This document shows positions 54,093 to 63,435 of a stretch of DNA of 64,000 nucleotides, in pieces. The notes beneath the pieces are model-generated. The model was not told the DNA's origin. It was given only the letters and a program-made list of their open reading frames with translations, and ran no database searches. Made by a program: the position numbers and the translations under genes. The DNA is from RHKX01 sp963743875. Its GTDB lineage: Bacteria > Actinomycetota > Thermoleophilia > Solirubrobacterales > 70-9. Each line of letters opens with the position of its first letter. The first letter of the stretch is position 1. Where the stretch lies: assembly GCA_963743875.1 (NCBI GenBank), contig CAVURM010000002.1, forward strand, positions 372,001 through 436,000. The letters run 5' to 3'.

Positions 54093-54866
54093 ATGGACGT
54101 CGAAGTGACCGCCAGGGGCGAGGTTTCCGAGGACGCGCGCGAGCTCGCCGCGGAGAAGATCGGATCGTTGGACCGGTACGTGAATGCCCGATTCCTGCGG
54201 GCCCGCGTTGTACTCCACCAGGAGGCGAACCCACGGGTCGAACGGTCCGCGGAAGCCGAGGGCGAGGTGCTGCTCGACGGGACGATGGTTCGAGCGCACG
54301 TCGCCAGCTTCGACATGCGCACAGCGATCGACCTGCTGGCGCAGCGGCTCGAGCGGCAGCTCCGCTCGTTCGTCGAGCGCCGGGTGACCGAGCGGGACCG
54401 TGGGTCTTCACGGAGCTCCGGCGAGTGGCGCCACGGTGACGCACCCGAGGAGCGCCCGTCCTACTTCCCACGGCCTCCCGAGGAGCGCCAAGTATTGCGC
54501 CAGAAGACCATCGCCGTCGGGAAGATGGACGCCCTGCAGGCCGCTGAGGAGATGGAGATGCTCGATCACCGCTTCTACCTCTTCCGCGAGGCGAGCCCTG
54601 AGGTCGACGCAGTCGTCTACCGGCGTGACGACGGCAGGATCGGAGTGATCGGGCCGGCCGGAACCGGCTGGTCGGGACCGGATGAGTACGGGTTCGTGCG
54701 CGAGGACAGCCGCGGCCCCGAGCCGCGCAGCCTCGAAGACGTCATCGCGGAGATGAACGAGCTCAACCATCGCTTCCTATATTTCGTCGACGAGGGCTCC
54801 GACCGGGCTCGGGTCATCTACCTGCGATATGACGGTCACTACGGCCTGATCGAGCCCCGGAAATGA
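54093..54866 (+). CDS. long-form ribosome hibernation promoting factor
   Basis: This 257-residue protein is a ribosome hibernation factor of the long type. The N-terminal RaiA fold (MDVEVTARGEVSEDARELAA, then DMRTAIDLLAQRLERQLRSF) binds the 30S subunit. Two C-terminal domains follow: QAAEEMEMLDHRFYLFREAS and DVIAEMNELNHRFLYFVDEG, each of the sigma-54-modulation C-terminal kind that mediates dimerisation of ribosomes. Two copies rather than one agrees with actinobacterial HPF. GGAAGAGG precedes the ATG. Confidence 0.9.
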   Translation: MDVEVTARGEVSEDARELAAEKIGSLDRYVNARFLRARVVLHQEANPRVERSAEAEGEVLLDGTMVRAHVASFDMRTAIDLLAQRLERQLRSFVERRVTERDRGSSRSSGEWRHGDAPEERPSYFPRPPEERQVLRQKTIAVGKMDALQAAEEMEMLDHRFYLFREASPEVDAVVYRRDDGRIGVIGPAGTGWSGPDEYGFVREDSRGPEPRSLEDVIAEMNELNHRFLYFVDEGSDRARVIYLRYDGHYGLIEPRK

Positions 54867-56293
54867 GAGCTCGTGCCGCCGACTTGGTTGAGGATCCGCA
54901 GCGCCATCTGGAGGAGGGATTGAGCCCGTCGTGTTATCTGGGTCACCTGAGGGCGACTCTTGGATTTCGTTCGTTTCTCGCGTTGCTCGTCGCCGTCGCG
55001 ACAGCGGCCGTCGCGCTGGCGTCGCCCGTATCGGCCGTGGCGGCGAAGGCCAAGCCGACGCCGATGATCTTCGTGCACGGCAATTCCGGCTCGGTGCAGC
55101 AGTTCGAGACGAACGCGATGCGGCTGACCAGCAACGGCTTCCCGCAGGACCGGATCTTCGCCTACGAGTACAACACCAGCGGCTCCAGCAACGACGTCGC
55201 GATCGCGGAGCTCGACGGCTTCATCGACGGGGTCAAGGATGAAACGGGAGCCGCGCAGGTGGACATCCTGGCCCACTCGCGCGGGACGACCGTAATGCAT
55301 GCCTATCTGAGCACGCCGGAACGGGCCGCGTCGGTTCGCAGTTACGTCAACTTCGACGGGCGGACGGCCGATTCCGAACCGGGCGGCGTGCCGACCCTGG
55401 CGATCTGGGGCGAGGGCGATCAGACCCGCGAGATCGGCGGCGCCGAGAACGTCTACTTCCCCGGCAGGGCCCACACCGAGGTGACCACGTCGCGCCGAGC
55501 CTTCCTACAGGTCTACGAGTTCCTCCTCGGCGAGGAGCCCGAGACGGGGAACGTCGACCGCGGAGAACCCCAAGCGGGTCAAGGTTGCAGGAGCGCTCGA
55601 CGTCGTTCCCGTCCAACGTCGGAAACGAGGGTGCCCTGCTCAACGTCTACGAGGTCCGGGCGGCCACCGGGAGCCGCAAGACGGGTGAGCCGGTCTACTC
55701 GAAGACGCTGGGCGCCGACGGCTCATTCGGCCCGTTCAAGGTCGACGGTCGCATGCACTACGAGTTCGAGGTGACCCAGGTCGGCCGTCCGGTGATCCAC
55801 AACTACCCGGAGCCATTCGAGCACGACGACTACTTCTACCGCGTGCTCGACGCTCCGGCTGCTGACACCGTTCATCGAGAGCGGGGCCGACCACACCAAC
55901 ATCGCCGTCACGCGGATGCGGGAGTGGTGGGGAGATCAGAGCGATCCCTTGCTCAACGACCGACTCGAGTTCAACGGACTCAACGTGATCAACCCGGCGA
56001 TCGCGCCGCGCGTCCGGCGGGTCCTCGCGGTGTTCAACTTCGACAAGAACTCCGACGGCGTGACGGACACGAGCGCCTCGCTTTCTCCGTTCAGCTCGGT
56101 GAGCTTCCTCACCGGCGTTGACAACTACATGCCGTCGAGTCCCGATGCGACGGGCACGATCGCCGTCGAAGAGACCATGCGCGGCAAGAACGACCACCAG
56201 GAGACGATCAACGTCCCGAACTGGCCGTCTGCCACCGATACGGTCAGCGTCTTCTTCCGTGACTACAAGGCCAAGACCTACCGCGGCCGATAG
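54863..56293 (+). CDS. exported lipase/esterase of alpha/beta hydrolase fold (frameshifted)
   Basis: The ATG overlaps the HPF stop (ATGA). A signal peptide (RSFLALLVAVATAAVALASP) is followed by an alpha/beta hydrolase with PMIFVHGNSGSVQQFETNAM (oxyanion region) and nucleophile ILAHSRGTTVMHAYL. Conserved sequence then moves through frames: near 55560 (AENPKRVKVAG), near 55590 (PSNVGNEGALLNVYEV), and back after about 55860 (ESGADHTNIAVTRMREWWGD). The three shifts net to zero and are probably sequence errors. The full protein would be about 476 residues with a beta-rich C-terminal region. The substrate is likely an ester or lipid. Confidence 0.75.
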
Positions 56294-56383
56294 GCGCTTG
56301 TGAAGCCAGGCGGATACGAGATCTACTGCGCGATCCCCGGCCATCAGGGGAGCGGGGAGGAAGGATGGCTGACCGTCGAGTGA
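56294..56383 (+). pseudogene. C-terminal fragment of a cupredoxin
   Basis: Directly after the lipase stop, one frame reads VKPGGYEIYCAIPGHQGSGE and EGWLTVE then stops. This is the end of a plastocyanin-like domain with the copper Cys and His (YCAIPGH); the usual Met position is not obvious. Nothing precedes it in frame, so it is a stranded gene end that overlaps the start of the UspA gene. Confidence 0.55.
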
Positions 56384-57228
56384 GCGGGTCGGGTGAACGG
56401 GCCCCTTCAGGCGGCTTCGAGACGATCGCCTGCGGGATCGACCCGTCCCCGCAGAGCATCGAGGCCGCACGACAGGCGCAGACCGTCGGCGCAGACGGCG
56501 CGAACATCTGGGGCATTGCCGTCTGGAACCCGTCGCTGGCGGTCCACGCCGGCATACATGCCGGGGATGTCGCTGGCGACCTCCGCGAGCAGGCCCACGC
56601 GAGCGCGCGGAAAGCCGCAGGCGAGATAACCGGACTGAAGCAGATGGTCGTATGCGGCGGGGAGGTCGCCGGCCTGATCGCCGCCGCCTCGAATCTCGGA
56701 GCCGACCTGCTCGCGGTCGGATCGCATGGAACCTCGCGTCCGGCCGGAATCGTCTTCGGCAGCGTCGCGACGGGTGTCGTTCATCACGCGCCCTGCAGCG
56801 TTCTGGTCGCGCGCCGGCTCGAGCCGCTTCCGCCGCTTCCGCCGATAGTCCTCCATGCCGACGACGGCTCCACCGACGCACGAGATGCGGCATTGGCCGC
56901 CTCCTCGGTCGCCCTGCGCCTGGGCGCGAGCGTGACCAGCCTGCACGTCGGCGCCGACTGGGAGGCCACGGAACGTTTCGGCACCGGGTCGTCCGAGCTG
57001 ATCGGTGAGTCGGGTGTCGAGACGGTCGTCAGGCGGGAATCCGGGTCCGCGCCCCGAGGGATCATCGCGGTTGCCGCGGAACTCAACGCATCGCTGATCG
57101 TCATCGGCAGCAGGGGGGTGACGGGTGTCAAGGCCCTCGGCAGCGTCAGCGAGAGAGTCGCGCACCGTGCTTCATGCTCGGTTCTGGTCGTCAGGCAAGC
57201 TGTCCATCCCCGGCAGGAGACCCCCTGA
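56365..57228 (+). CDS. tandem universal stress protein (UspA x2)
   Basis: This 287-residue cytoplasmic protein has two UspA domains. Each ends with the ATP-binding-type motif: VGSHGTSRPAGIVFGSVATG (first) and IGSRGVTGVKALGSVSERVA (second, spacing shorter). HHAPCSVLVARR and HRASCSVLVVRQ are the matching last strands. GGAGGAAGG precedes the ATG, although the leader is shared with a cupredoxin fragment. Tandem Usps bind ATP and respond to stress. Confidence 0.88.
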   Translation: MADRRVSGSGERAPSGGFETIACGIDPSPQSIEAARQAQTVGADGANIWGIAVWNPSLAVHAGIHAGDVAGDLREQAHASARKAAGEITGLKQMVVCGGEVAGLIAAASNLGADLLAVGSHGTSRPAGIVFGSVATGVVHHAPCSVLVARRLEPLPPLPPIVLHADDGSTDARDAALAASSVALRLGASVTSLHVGADWEATERFGTGSSELIGESGVETVVRRESGSAPRGIIAVAAELNASLIVIGSRGVTGVKALGSVSERVAHRASCSVLVVRQAVHPRQETP

Positions 57229-57411
57229 GGGTCCGACCAAGGGCTTCAGGTAGAGCCTTCTTCGCCTTACCTTGACCGGTGAGCTGGAGGACGTGAAGTC
57301 ATCGCTCGACGAGACATCTTGCCCTTGCCGTCCGTAGCCACCACCCGGAGCGACCACCAGCCGAGCAAGGTTCTCGCCGCAGGGGCGAGAGGGCCGCTAC
57401 TCTGTCCGGGT

Positions 57412-57621
57412 ATGCCTCAAGAAGCGACTCAAGAGCAGGTTCTGGAAGCCGCTCGGTCTCTCGACCGCGATGAAGGTTTCACCCGCGAGGACGTCGCAGT
57501 GCAGTTGGGCCTCGAGATCTCGGAGATGCGACCGAGCTGGAAGGCGGCCAAGGAAGCCGGCCATATCCAGCAGATCAGCAATGAAGGCGGCAAACGCCTC
57601 TTTCGCCTCGCGGGTCAGTAG
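57412..57621 (+). CDS. small winged-helix-like protein
   Basis: This 69-residue protein (VLEAARSLDRDEGFTREDVA, VQLGLEISEMRPSWKAAKEA, FRLAGQ) has the pattern of a lone winged helix: three short helices and a final strand pair. A TACTCT box lies 8 nt before the ATG, consistent with a leaderless message. It may bind DNA. No family name can be given. Confidence 0.6.
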   Translation: MPQEATQEQVLEAARSLDRDEGFTREDVAVQLGLEISEMRPSWKAAKEAGHIQQISNEGGKRLFRLAGQ

Positions 57622-57785
57622 AGGCTGCTCAACGGGATCGGGTGCCGCCGTCGAGACCGCGCTCATGGCCGTGAGTCGCACCCGCTCAACTTGCCGCCTG
57701 GACATTCGTACGGCCGACTTGTTTGCGTCACTGAGCGCGGCTAGGCTGGACACGACGATTGGCCCGGATCGACAGGAGGGCTTCG

Positions 57786-59405
57786 ATGGGCGGTCGGACC
57801 GTTACGAGGAACAGGGTCAAGGGCGTCGCCGTGCTGTCGGTGGCGGTGGGCCTGATCGCAGCCTCGGGGGCCGCCGGAGCGGTTGAGCCGAAGACGATCT
57901 ACGGAGCGCCGGACACCGGCACGGGCGCAGCCGGGGAGGTCCGATTCCCCGAAGGGGTGGGCGTCGATCCGATCAGCGGCCGCGTCGCGCTCCCCGACTA
58001 CTCGAACAACCGGGTTTCGGTCTTCGCTCCGAGCGGGGTATTCCTGTTCGCGTTCGGAGCGGATGTCGACCCGGCCGGGGGCACCGGCCCGGAAATCTGT
58101 TCGAGCAGCTGTCAAAAGGGGGCCAACGGCTACGGCGCCGGCGCGATCTCCGATTCCGAGGACGCGGAGTTCTCTCCGGACGGGAAGGAGATCTTCGTCG
58201 TCGAGGCGCGCCGCGTCTCGGTCTTCGATGCTGCCGGCAACTTCAAGCGGGCCTTCGGCTACGACGTGATTCCGGGCGGCTCGGTGGGACCCGAGGTGTG
58301 CACGATCGCCACGGGCTGCCAGGACGGCACGTTCAGCGCTGCCGGCGGCGCCTTCAGCCAGGGTTGGCCACTCAGCTTCGGTCCCGACGGTCTCGTCTAC
58401 GTCGCCGATGCGGGCAACAGCCGCATCTCCGTTCACGACCCCAGTGGCGAGTGGTTGCGGGTCATCGGTCAGGACGTCAGCACCGGTACCCCGGGGACGG
58501 GGTTCGAGATCTGCACGGTGACAGCTGACTGCAAGGTCGGCCTCAGCGGCGGCGAGACCGGGTCGCTGGCATCGGTCGAAGGACTCGATTTCGGCCCCGA
58601 CCAGCGCCTCTGGTCGAACGGCTACTCGAGCAACCAGATACAGGTCTTCGCCCCGCCGCCCGCCCTGACGCCGCAGGGCGGCTTCGGCAAGGACGTCGTC
58701 GCCGGCGGCGCGACCGGGTTCGAGACCTGTGCCGCCGACTGCCGGGCAGGGACGCCGGGTTCGGGGGCCGGAGAGCTCAGCACCCCTCAGGGAGTCGCGG
58801 TGGCGGGCGACGGCACCGTCTACGTCAGCGACAACGGCAACGAAAGAATCAGCGCCTACGGCTCCAATCGCACGTTTCTGCGCTCGTTCGGCGCCGACGT
58901 AGTCCCCGGCGGGACCACCGGGTTCGAGATCTGCACGACCGCGACCGGTTGCAAGGCCGGGCTCGGCAACGGGACGACCGGCGTCTTCGGACCCTACGGG
59001 CTGGCAGTCGATTGCCGTGGGATCATCTACGTGAGCAACTCATCGGGTCTCGACGTGCCGGCGCGTGCGATCGGTGAGACTGCGCTGGAGCCGGGGCCGT
59101 GCGTGCTCGACACGGGGCGGCTCGCGCGCAACAAGCGCAAGGGGACGGCGGTCCTGACGATGACCGTTCCCTACCCGTCGGCGCTCGAGCTGACCGGCAA
59201 GAACGTGAAGACAGCATCCGGCTCGCACGCCGGCCTTCAGGGCGAGGAGACGCTGAAGGTGAAGCCGACGGGCAAGCTGGCCAAGCGCCTACGGCGTAAG
59301 GGCAAAGCGATCGCGCGGGTTGCGGTCACGATGCGCCCGACGGAGGGCAACGTCGCGCAATCGGACTCGGCCAAGGTGGAGCTGAGGCGCAAGAAGCGGC
59401 GCTGA
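57786..59405 (+). CDS. exported NHL-repeat beta-propeller protein
   Basis: This 539-residue protein has a signal peptide (VAVLSVAVGLIAASGAAGAV) and about six NHL-like blades. Each has a YVSDNGNERISAY-type core and an unusual Cys-containing insert: GTGPEICSSSCQKG, GPEVCTIATGCQDG, GFEICTVTADCKVG, GFETCAADCRAG, GFEICTTATGCKAG. The paired cysteines in each insert suggest a disulfide per blade. A basic C-terminal domain follows (LARNKRKGTAVLTMTVPYPS...VELRRKKRR). CAGGAGGG precedes the ATG, and TAGGCT at about 57741 is a candidate -10. Its role outside the cell is unknown. Confidence 0.8.
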   Translation: MGGRTVTRNRVKGVAVLSVAVGLIAASGAAGAVEPKTIYGAPDTGTGAAGEVRFPEGVGVDPISGRVALPDYSNNRVSVFAPSGVFLFAFGADVDPAGGTGPEICSSSCQKGANGYGAGAISDSEDAEFSPDGKEIFVVEARRVSVFDAAGNFKRAFGYDVIPGGSVGPEVCTIATGCQDGTFSAAGGAFSQGWPLSFGPDGLVYVADAGNSRISVHDPSGEWLRVIGQDVSTGTPGTGFEICTVTADCKVGLSGGETGSLASVEGLDFGPDQRLWSNGYSSNQIQVFAPPPALTPQGGFGKDVVAGGATGFETCAADCRAGTPGSGAGELSTPQGVAVAGDGTVYVSDNGNERISAYGSNRTFLRSFGADVVPGGTTGFEICTTATGCKAGLGNGTTGVFGPYGLAVDCRGIIYVSNSSGLDVPARAIGETALEPGPCVLDTGRLARNKRKGTAVLTMTVPYPSALELTGKNVKTASGSHAGLQGEETLKVKPTGKLAKRLRRKGKAIARVAVTMRPTEGNVAQSDSAKVELRRKKRR

Positions 59406-59660
59406 CCCACTCGACTTGCTCATTCTCGACCGCGGAGTCCTTGTGCTCGACGGCGGGCAGGTGGGTCGGGGTCAGACCTGTGCAGCCTCGAGCTCGCGTT
59501 TGAGCTCGTCGGCCTTGGCGCCGATCTCTCCTTCCCGAATGGCTCGTCGACCCTGCGACTCGCCGATCACGATCAGGGCGGCGTCGACTTGGGGGTCGAA
59601 AGGTAGCTGGTTCAAATCAAGTCGCCCCGATACTCGAGAAGCAGCTTCCGACGGGTCTGC

Positions 59661-59732
59661 GAGCGCACTTCTCGGCACGGTTCCACTGGTCACGCCGGTG
59701 CGGATTCGGGAGTAACGCCCGAACTTCGGATT
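59661..59732 (+). pseudogene. 72-bp copy of the YkuD gene 3' end
   Basis: This segment matches 48215-48286 at 69 of 72 positions and encodes LLGTVPLVTPVRIRE and its stop. The rest of the gene is absent. A truncated A-type repeat follows 4 nt later. Confidence 0.8.
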
Positions 59733-59735
59733 GTT

Positions 59736-59790
59736 CCGGGTCCCCGCCATGGGAAGAAGCCCGCTCATCGGGCGGGCTCCCTGGGTGCCT
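59736..59790 (+). repeat. dispersed repeat, A-type 3' half only
   Basis: CCGGGTCCCCGCCATGGGAA and hairpin AGCCCGC-tcatcgg-GCGGGCT match the A-type 3' module; the 5' half is replaced by the YkuD fragment. Confidence 0.65.
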
Positions 59791-59807
59791 TCTTCGACAT
59801 CCCGACC

Positions 59808-60135
59808 GGCGATGTTGCGCCCAGACGTGATGGGCTGATCCGCCCGGGCGGGAGAGTCGCGAATATCGGCGTGCACGGTCATTCCGCGACGCTGCATTTG
59901 GAGAGGGCTCTGGGTTCGCGACGTCACGATCACGACCGGACTCGTCGACACCTACACGATCCCTCAGCTGATGGCGCTGGTCTCCAGCGGCCGCCTCGAT
60001 CCAACTGTGTTCGCCACGCATCGCTTCGCGCTCGGCGACACGATGGCCGCCTATGACACGTTCGCCGACGCGGCGAACACCAACGCGCTCAAGGTTGTTC
60101 TGGAGGCCGGTGGGAGCGTCCCCGCACCGGAATGA
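59808..60135 (+). pseudogene. C-terminal relic of a zinc-type alcohol dehydrogenase
   Basis: The first frame reads LIRPGGRVANIGVHGHSATL, typical of the coenzyme domain of zinc ADHs. After about 59905 the next frame reads RDVTITTGLVDTYTIPQLMA and LDPTVFATHRFALGD, then DALKVVLEAGG-like ending at 60135. The N-terminal catalytic domain is gone and a frameshift is present. Confidence 0.65.
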
Positions 60136-60502
60136 GGCGGATAGGACTCTCGAGTTGGTCGCCCTACGATCTAGCTTTCAGGGCGCCTGTGCGACTCGGT
60201 TGAATCCCAGGCTGTCTCCCAGCAGATGGGTGAACCGTATCGCTCGTTCGACTCCCCGCGGGTGGAGCTGGGTCCGGGGCCTTCCTCCCTTGGTGCCTGC
60301 GAGTCTTGCCGGCATGGTGCCGGTGCGTGGCCCGCAAACCGACTCCGGTCATGCTCATGGCTGCGATTACCTGTCTCATCGCGCTCCTCCTCGTTGCTCT
60401 CGGGTGCTTGACGACCGTAGGCGGGAGGTCTGCGAAAAGCACCGGGTGACCACCTAGTTTCAGCCCGGTTGCGGCCGACGCTGGAAGGCGTAGCCTGGGC
60501 TC

Positions 60503-63268
60503 ATGCTTCTCGGACGGGCGTCAGAGCTCGAGCGGGTCGGCCGCCTCGTGGGCAACGCCCGCAAGGGAAACGGTGGCGCCCTTTTGGTCGTGGGCGAACC
60601 GGGGATCGGGAAGACATCGCTCCTGAGCGCCGCAATTACCCGGATCGACGGCTTGCGCACGATCAGGGTGGCGGGCATCGAGGCAGAGGCGAACCTTCCG
60701 TACGCTGCGCTCGGGGAAGCGGTGGCACCACTTGCTCGGCGGGCTGAGCCGCCTTCCGGGACCTCAGGCCGAGGCGATCGAGGCTGCGCTGGCGCTCGCC
60801 CCGACGCCGGCGGCGCCGGGGGACCGGTTCGCCACCTGCGCGGCCTTTCTGAGCCTGCTCACCGGGGCCGCCGAGAGCGAGCCGCTGCTGCTGATGGTGG
60901 ATGACGCGCATTGGCTCGACCCACCCTCGGCTGAGTGCTTTGCCTTCGCTGCAAGGCGGCTCGCGGGCAGCCGCGTCGTGCTGCTGGCCGCGGCTCGACC
61001 GAGTGTCGATGGGCCTCTGCTCGGTTCCAGCTGGTTGCAGCGGCTCGAGTTGCCGGGCCTCAGCAACGAGGACGCTCGGAAGATGCTGCGCGGGAATTTC
61101 CCCGACGTGGCGTCGGCAGTCGTCGATTCGTTGATCGAGATATCGGCGGGAAACCCCCTCGCACTGCGCGAGCTGCCTGCTGCGCTGAGCGAGGATCAGC
61201 GACTCGGATTGGCACCTATCGACCATGTTCCAGTGGCCGCGGAGGCGCTGCTGGAAGCATTCGAAGCCCGACTGCGGGCGCTTGACCCCGACGCTCGCGC
61301 CGCCGTAGTGGTCGCCTCCGCCGCGGCCGACTGGGACCTTGGGCCCGTGATTGCGGCGTGCGACGACCTCGGAATCGAAACTGACGCCATGGAGCGCGCC
61401 GAGGCTGCCGGGGCACTTAGCATCGGCGAAGGGCGAATCCGCTTCTCACATCCCCTGGTGAAGACGGTTGCCTACGACCGCAGCGCGCCCGACGAGCGCC
61501 GGCGTGTCCACAGAGCCCTTGCCGATCACTGCAGTGCCGACGCTCGAGCCTGGCACCTCGCCGCTGCAACCGTGGGTCCCGACGACGACGTGGCGGGCCT
61601 GCTCGAGGCCGCCGCCGACCGGGCCGGCGCTCGCGGCGCCCACAGCGTCGCTGCTGATGCCATGCAACGTTCGGCAGCGTTTACCGAGGACACGGTCGGG
61701 CGCTCCCGGAGGCTCTACAAGGCTGCGCTGTCGGCCGCGCTCGCCGGTACCTACGATCGCTGTGCGGCGCTGCTCGAGTCCAACGCAGAGATCGACGACC
61801 CACTGCTGCGGGCCCGCAGCCGGCACGGTCTCGTACTCGTCAGGATGACCGGAGGCATGGGCCTCGCCCTCGATGCCCCCATCCAGCTCGGCGAAGAGGC
61901 TGAGTTGATCGTCGCCACGCACCCGGCTGTGGCCGCCTCCATGTACGCGGATGCTGCGCTGCTCGCCGGAACGTCCGGGCGGTTCGAACTCGCGGCAGCC
62001 GCCAGCCGACGAGCTGAGGCGGTGCTTCCCGATGATGCTTCGTCCACGGTCAAGTGTCAGGTCCGCGTCATGTCGGGCATCTCTGCGGCGCTGGGTGGCG
62101 ACGGCAAGGCGGCCCGTCGGCCCCTCGACGAGGCGGGACGGCTGCTGGCCGAGATCGACTCGCTCTCGCCCGCGATTCAATCGATCGTGCTCGGCCTGCA
62201 CGCAAGGGTGTGCAGCGGCCAGGAACGGATCCTGAGGGCGGAGCTCGCGCGGCTGATCGCGATGGCCCGTGAGACCGACACGTTCGGACTGCTTCCCTTC
62301 CTGTTGTGCGTGTCGGCGGATGCCGCCTACCGAACCGGGGATTGGGACGCTTCGGCGCGTGACACGGAGGCGGTGTCACTTGCGGAGGAGTACGGACAGG
62401 GCGGCATCCTTCCCTACGCGCTGGTCGTGAGCGGCCGACTTCGCGCCGCCCGCGGAGAGACGGATGAGGCGAGGTTCGAGCTGGACGCGCGGCGCCGCGC
62501 TCGCAGAAGAAGGCGGCGCGGCGACGGTCGCCAACCTCGCTCGAGCCGGGATCGGCTTCCTCGAGCTCGGAATCGGAAGGACGGAAGAGGCGGTAGCGAT
62601 GCTCGAGCAGGTCGAGGTTTTCGCCGAGCGGTCGGGCCTGGAGGACCCTGTCTTCATTCCCTCGGCGCCCGACCTCGTCGAGGCCTACGTTCGCGCCGGT
62701 CGCAGTGAGGATGCCGAGCGGGTCAGCGCATCACTGGACCGGAGGGCGGAGCGGGCTGACGTGGCGCCGTCGCTTGCCGTCGTCAGCCCGCTGTCGCGGC
62801 CTGATCGCGGGGGACGGGTTCGAGGGCTTCTTCGAGGAGGCCATCGCGCACCACGAGCGGGCCGATGCCCCGTTCGAGACGGCCCGGACTCTGTTCGCAT
62901 ACGGGTCGCGCCTGCATCGGGCTCGCCGCCGGGTGGAGGGTCGCGAGCGGCTGCGGGCTGCGCTGGAGATCTTCGAGGGATTGGGGGCGGAACCCTGGAT
63001 CGAGCAGACCAACGACGAGCTGCGCTCGGCGGGCGCGATCCGGCGCAACCCCGTGGCTGATCCGGATGAACTGAGCCCCCAGGAAGTCAGGGTGGCGAGA
63101 GCAGTGGCGGGGGGCGCGACGAACAAGGAGGTTGCGGCACAGCTGTACCTGAGCCCGAAGACGATCGACTTCCATCTCGGTCGGGTCTATCGCAAGCTGG
63201 GCATCCATTCCCGCACCGAACTGGCCACCAAAGTCGCCAAAGGGGATCTCGAGAACGGATCCACATAG
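60503..63268 (+). CDS. LuxR-family regulator with AAA/STAND ATPase (three frameshifts)
   Basis: This regulator of about 921 residues starts MLLGRASELERVGRLVGNAR, with Walker A VVGEPGIGKTSLLSAAI and Walker B LLLMVDDAHWLDPPSA. A long helical repeat middle leads to a C-terminal LuxR helix-turn-helix (DELSPQEVRVARAVAGGATN, KEVAAQLYLSPKTIDFHLGR). Conserved sequence changes frame near 60725, 62490 and 62800, with net zero change, so the three single-base shifts are probably errors. The ATG follows TAGCCT by 6 nt, a likely leaderless start. The inducer and targets are unknown; the Vgb-like gene downstream is one candidate. Confidence 0.85.
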
Positions 63269-63312
63269 CGTCTTCCGGGCTCCCGCTCTGGCAGTCCCCT
63301 CAGCGGGCGGCG

Positions 63313-63366
63313 ACTATCTGTGAGTCGTAGCGAGAGACGAATCGGGTCCACCCGCGAGGCACGGAG
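63313..63366 (+). repeat. dispersed repeat, degenerate
   Basis: TGTGAGTCGTAGCGAGAGAC and GAATCGGGTCCACCCGCGAG match the 5' half and core; the ending GCGAGGCAC is an imperfect right arm. Confidence 0.6.
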
Positions 63367-63435
63367 GCGGGTAGCAGCCTCGGCATGTCGCGATGTTGCT
63401 TGCCAGGGATGACAGCGCGCCTCTAACCTGTGGCG

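Noticed and set aside
59472..59951. Minus-strand ORF with SGRLDLNQLPFDPQ
   Set aside because: The RLDLNQ reading resembles a recombinase/tRNA read-through artefact. The frame runs across the YkuD copy and repeat on the opposite strand, so it is not a coherent gene.
60351..60449. 32-codon hydrophobic ORF (MLMAAITCLIALLLVALGC)
   Set aside because: It has a lipobox-like end but no ribosome site or conserved context that I can recognise. It could be chance in GC-rich DNA.
6932..63366. Dispersed repeats as a CRISPR array
   Set aside because: Copies are kilobases apart with genes between them and have no regular spacers or cas genes.
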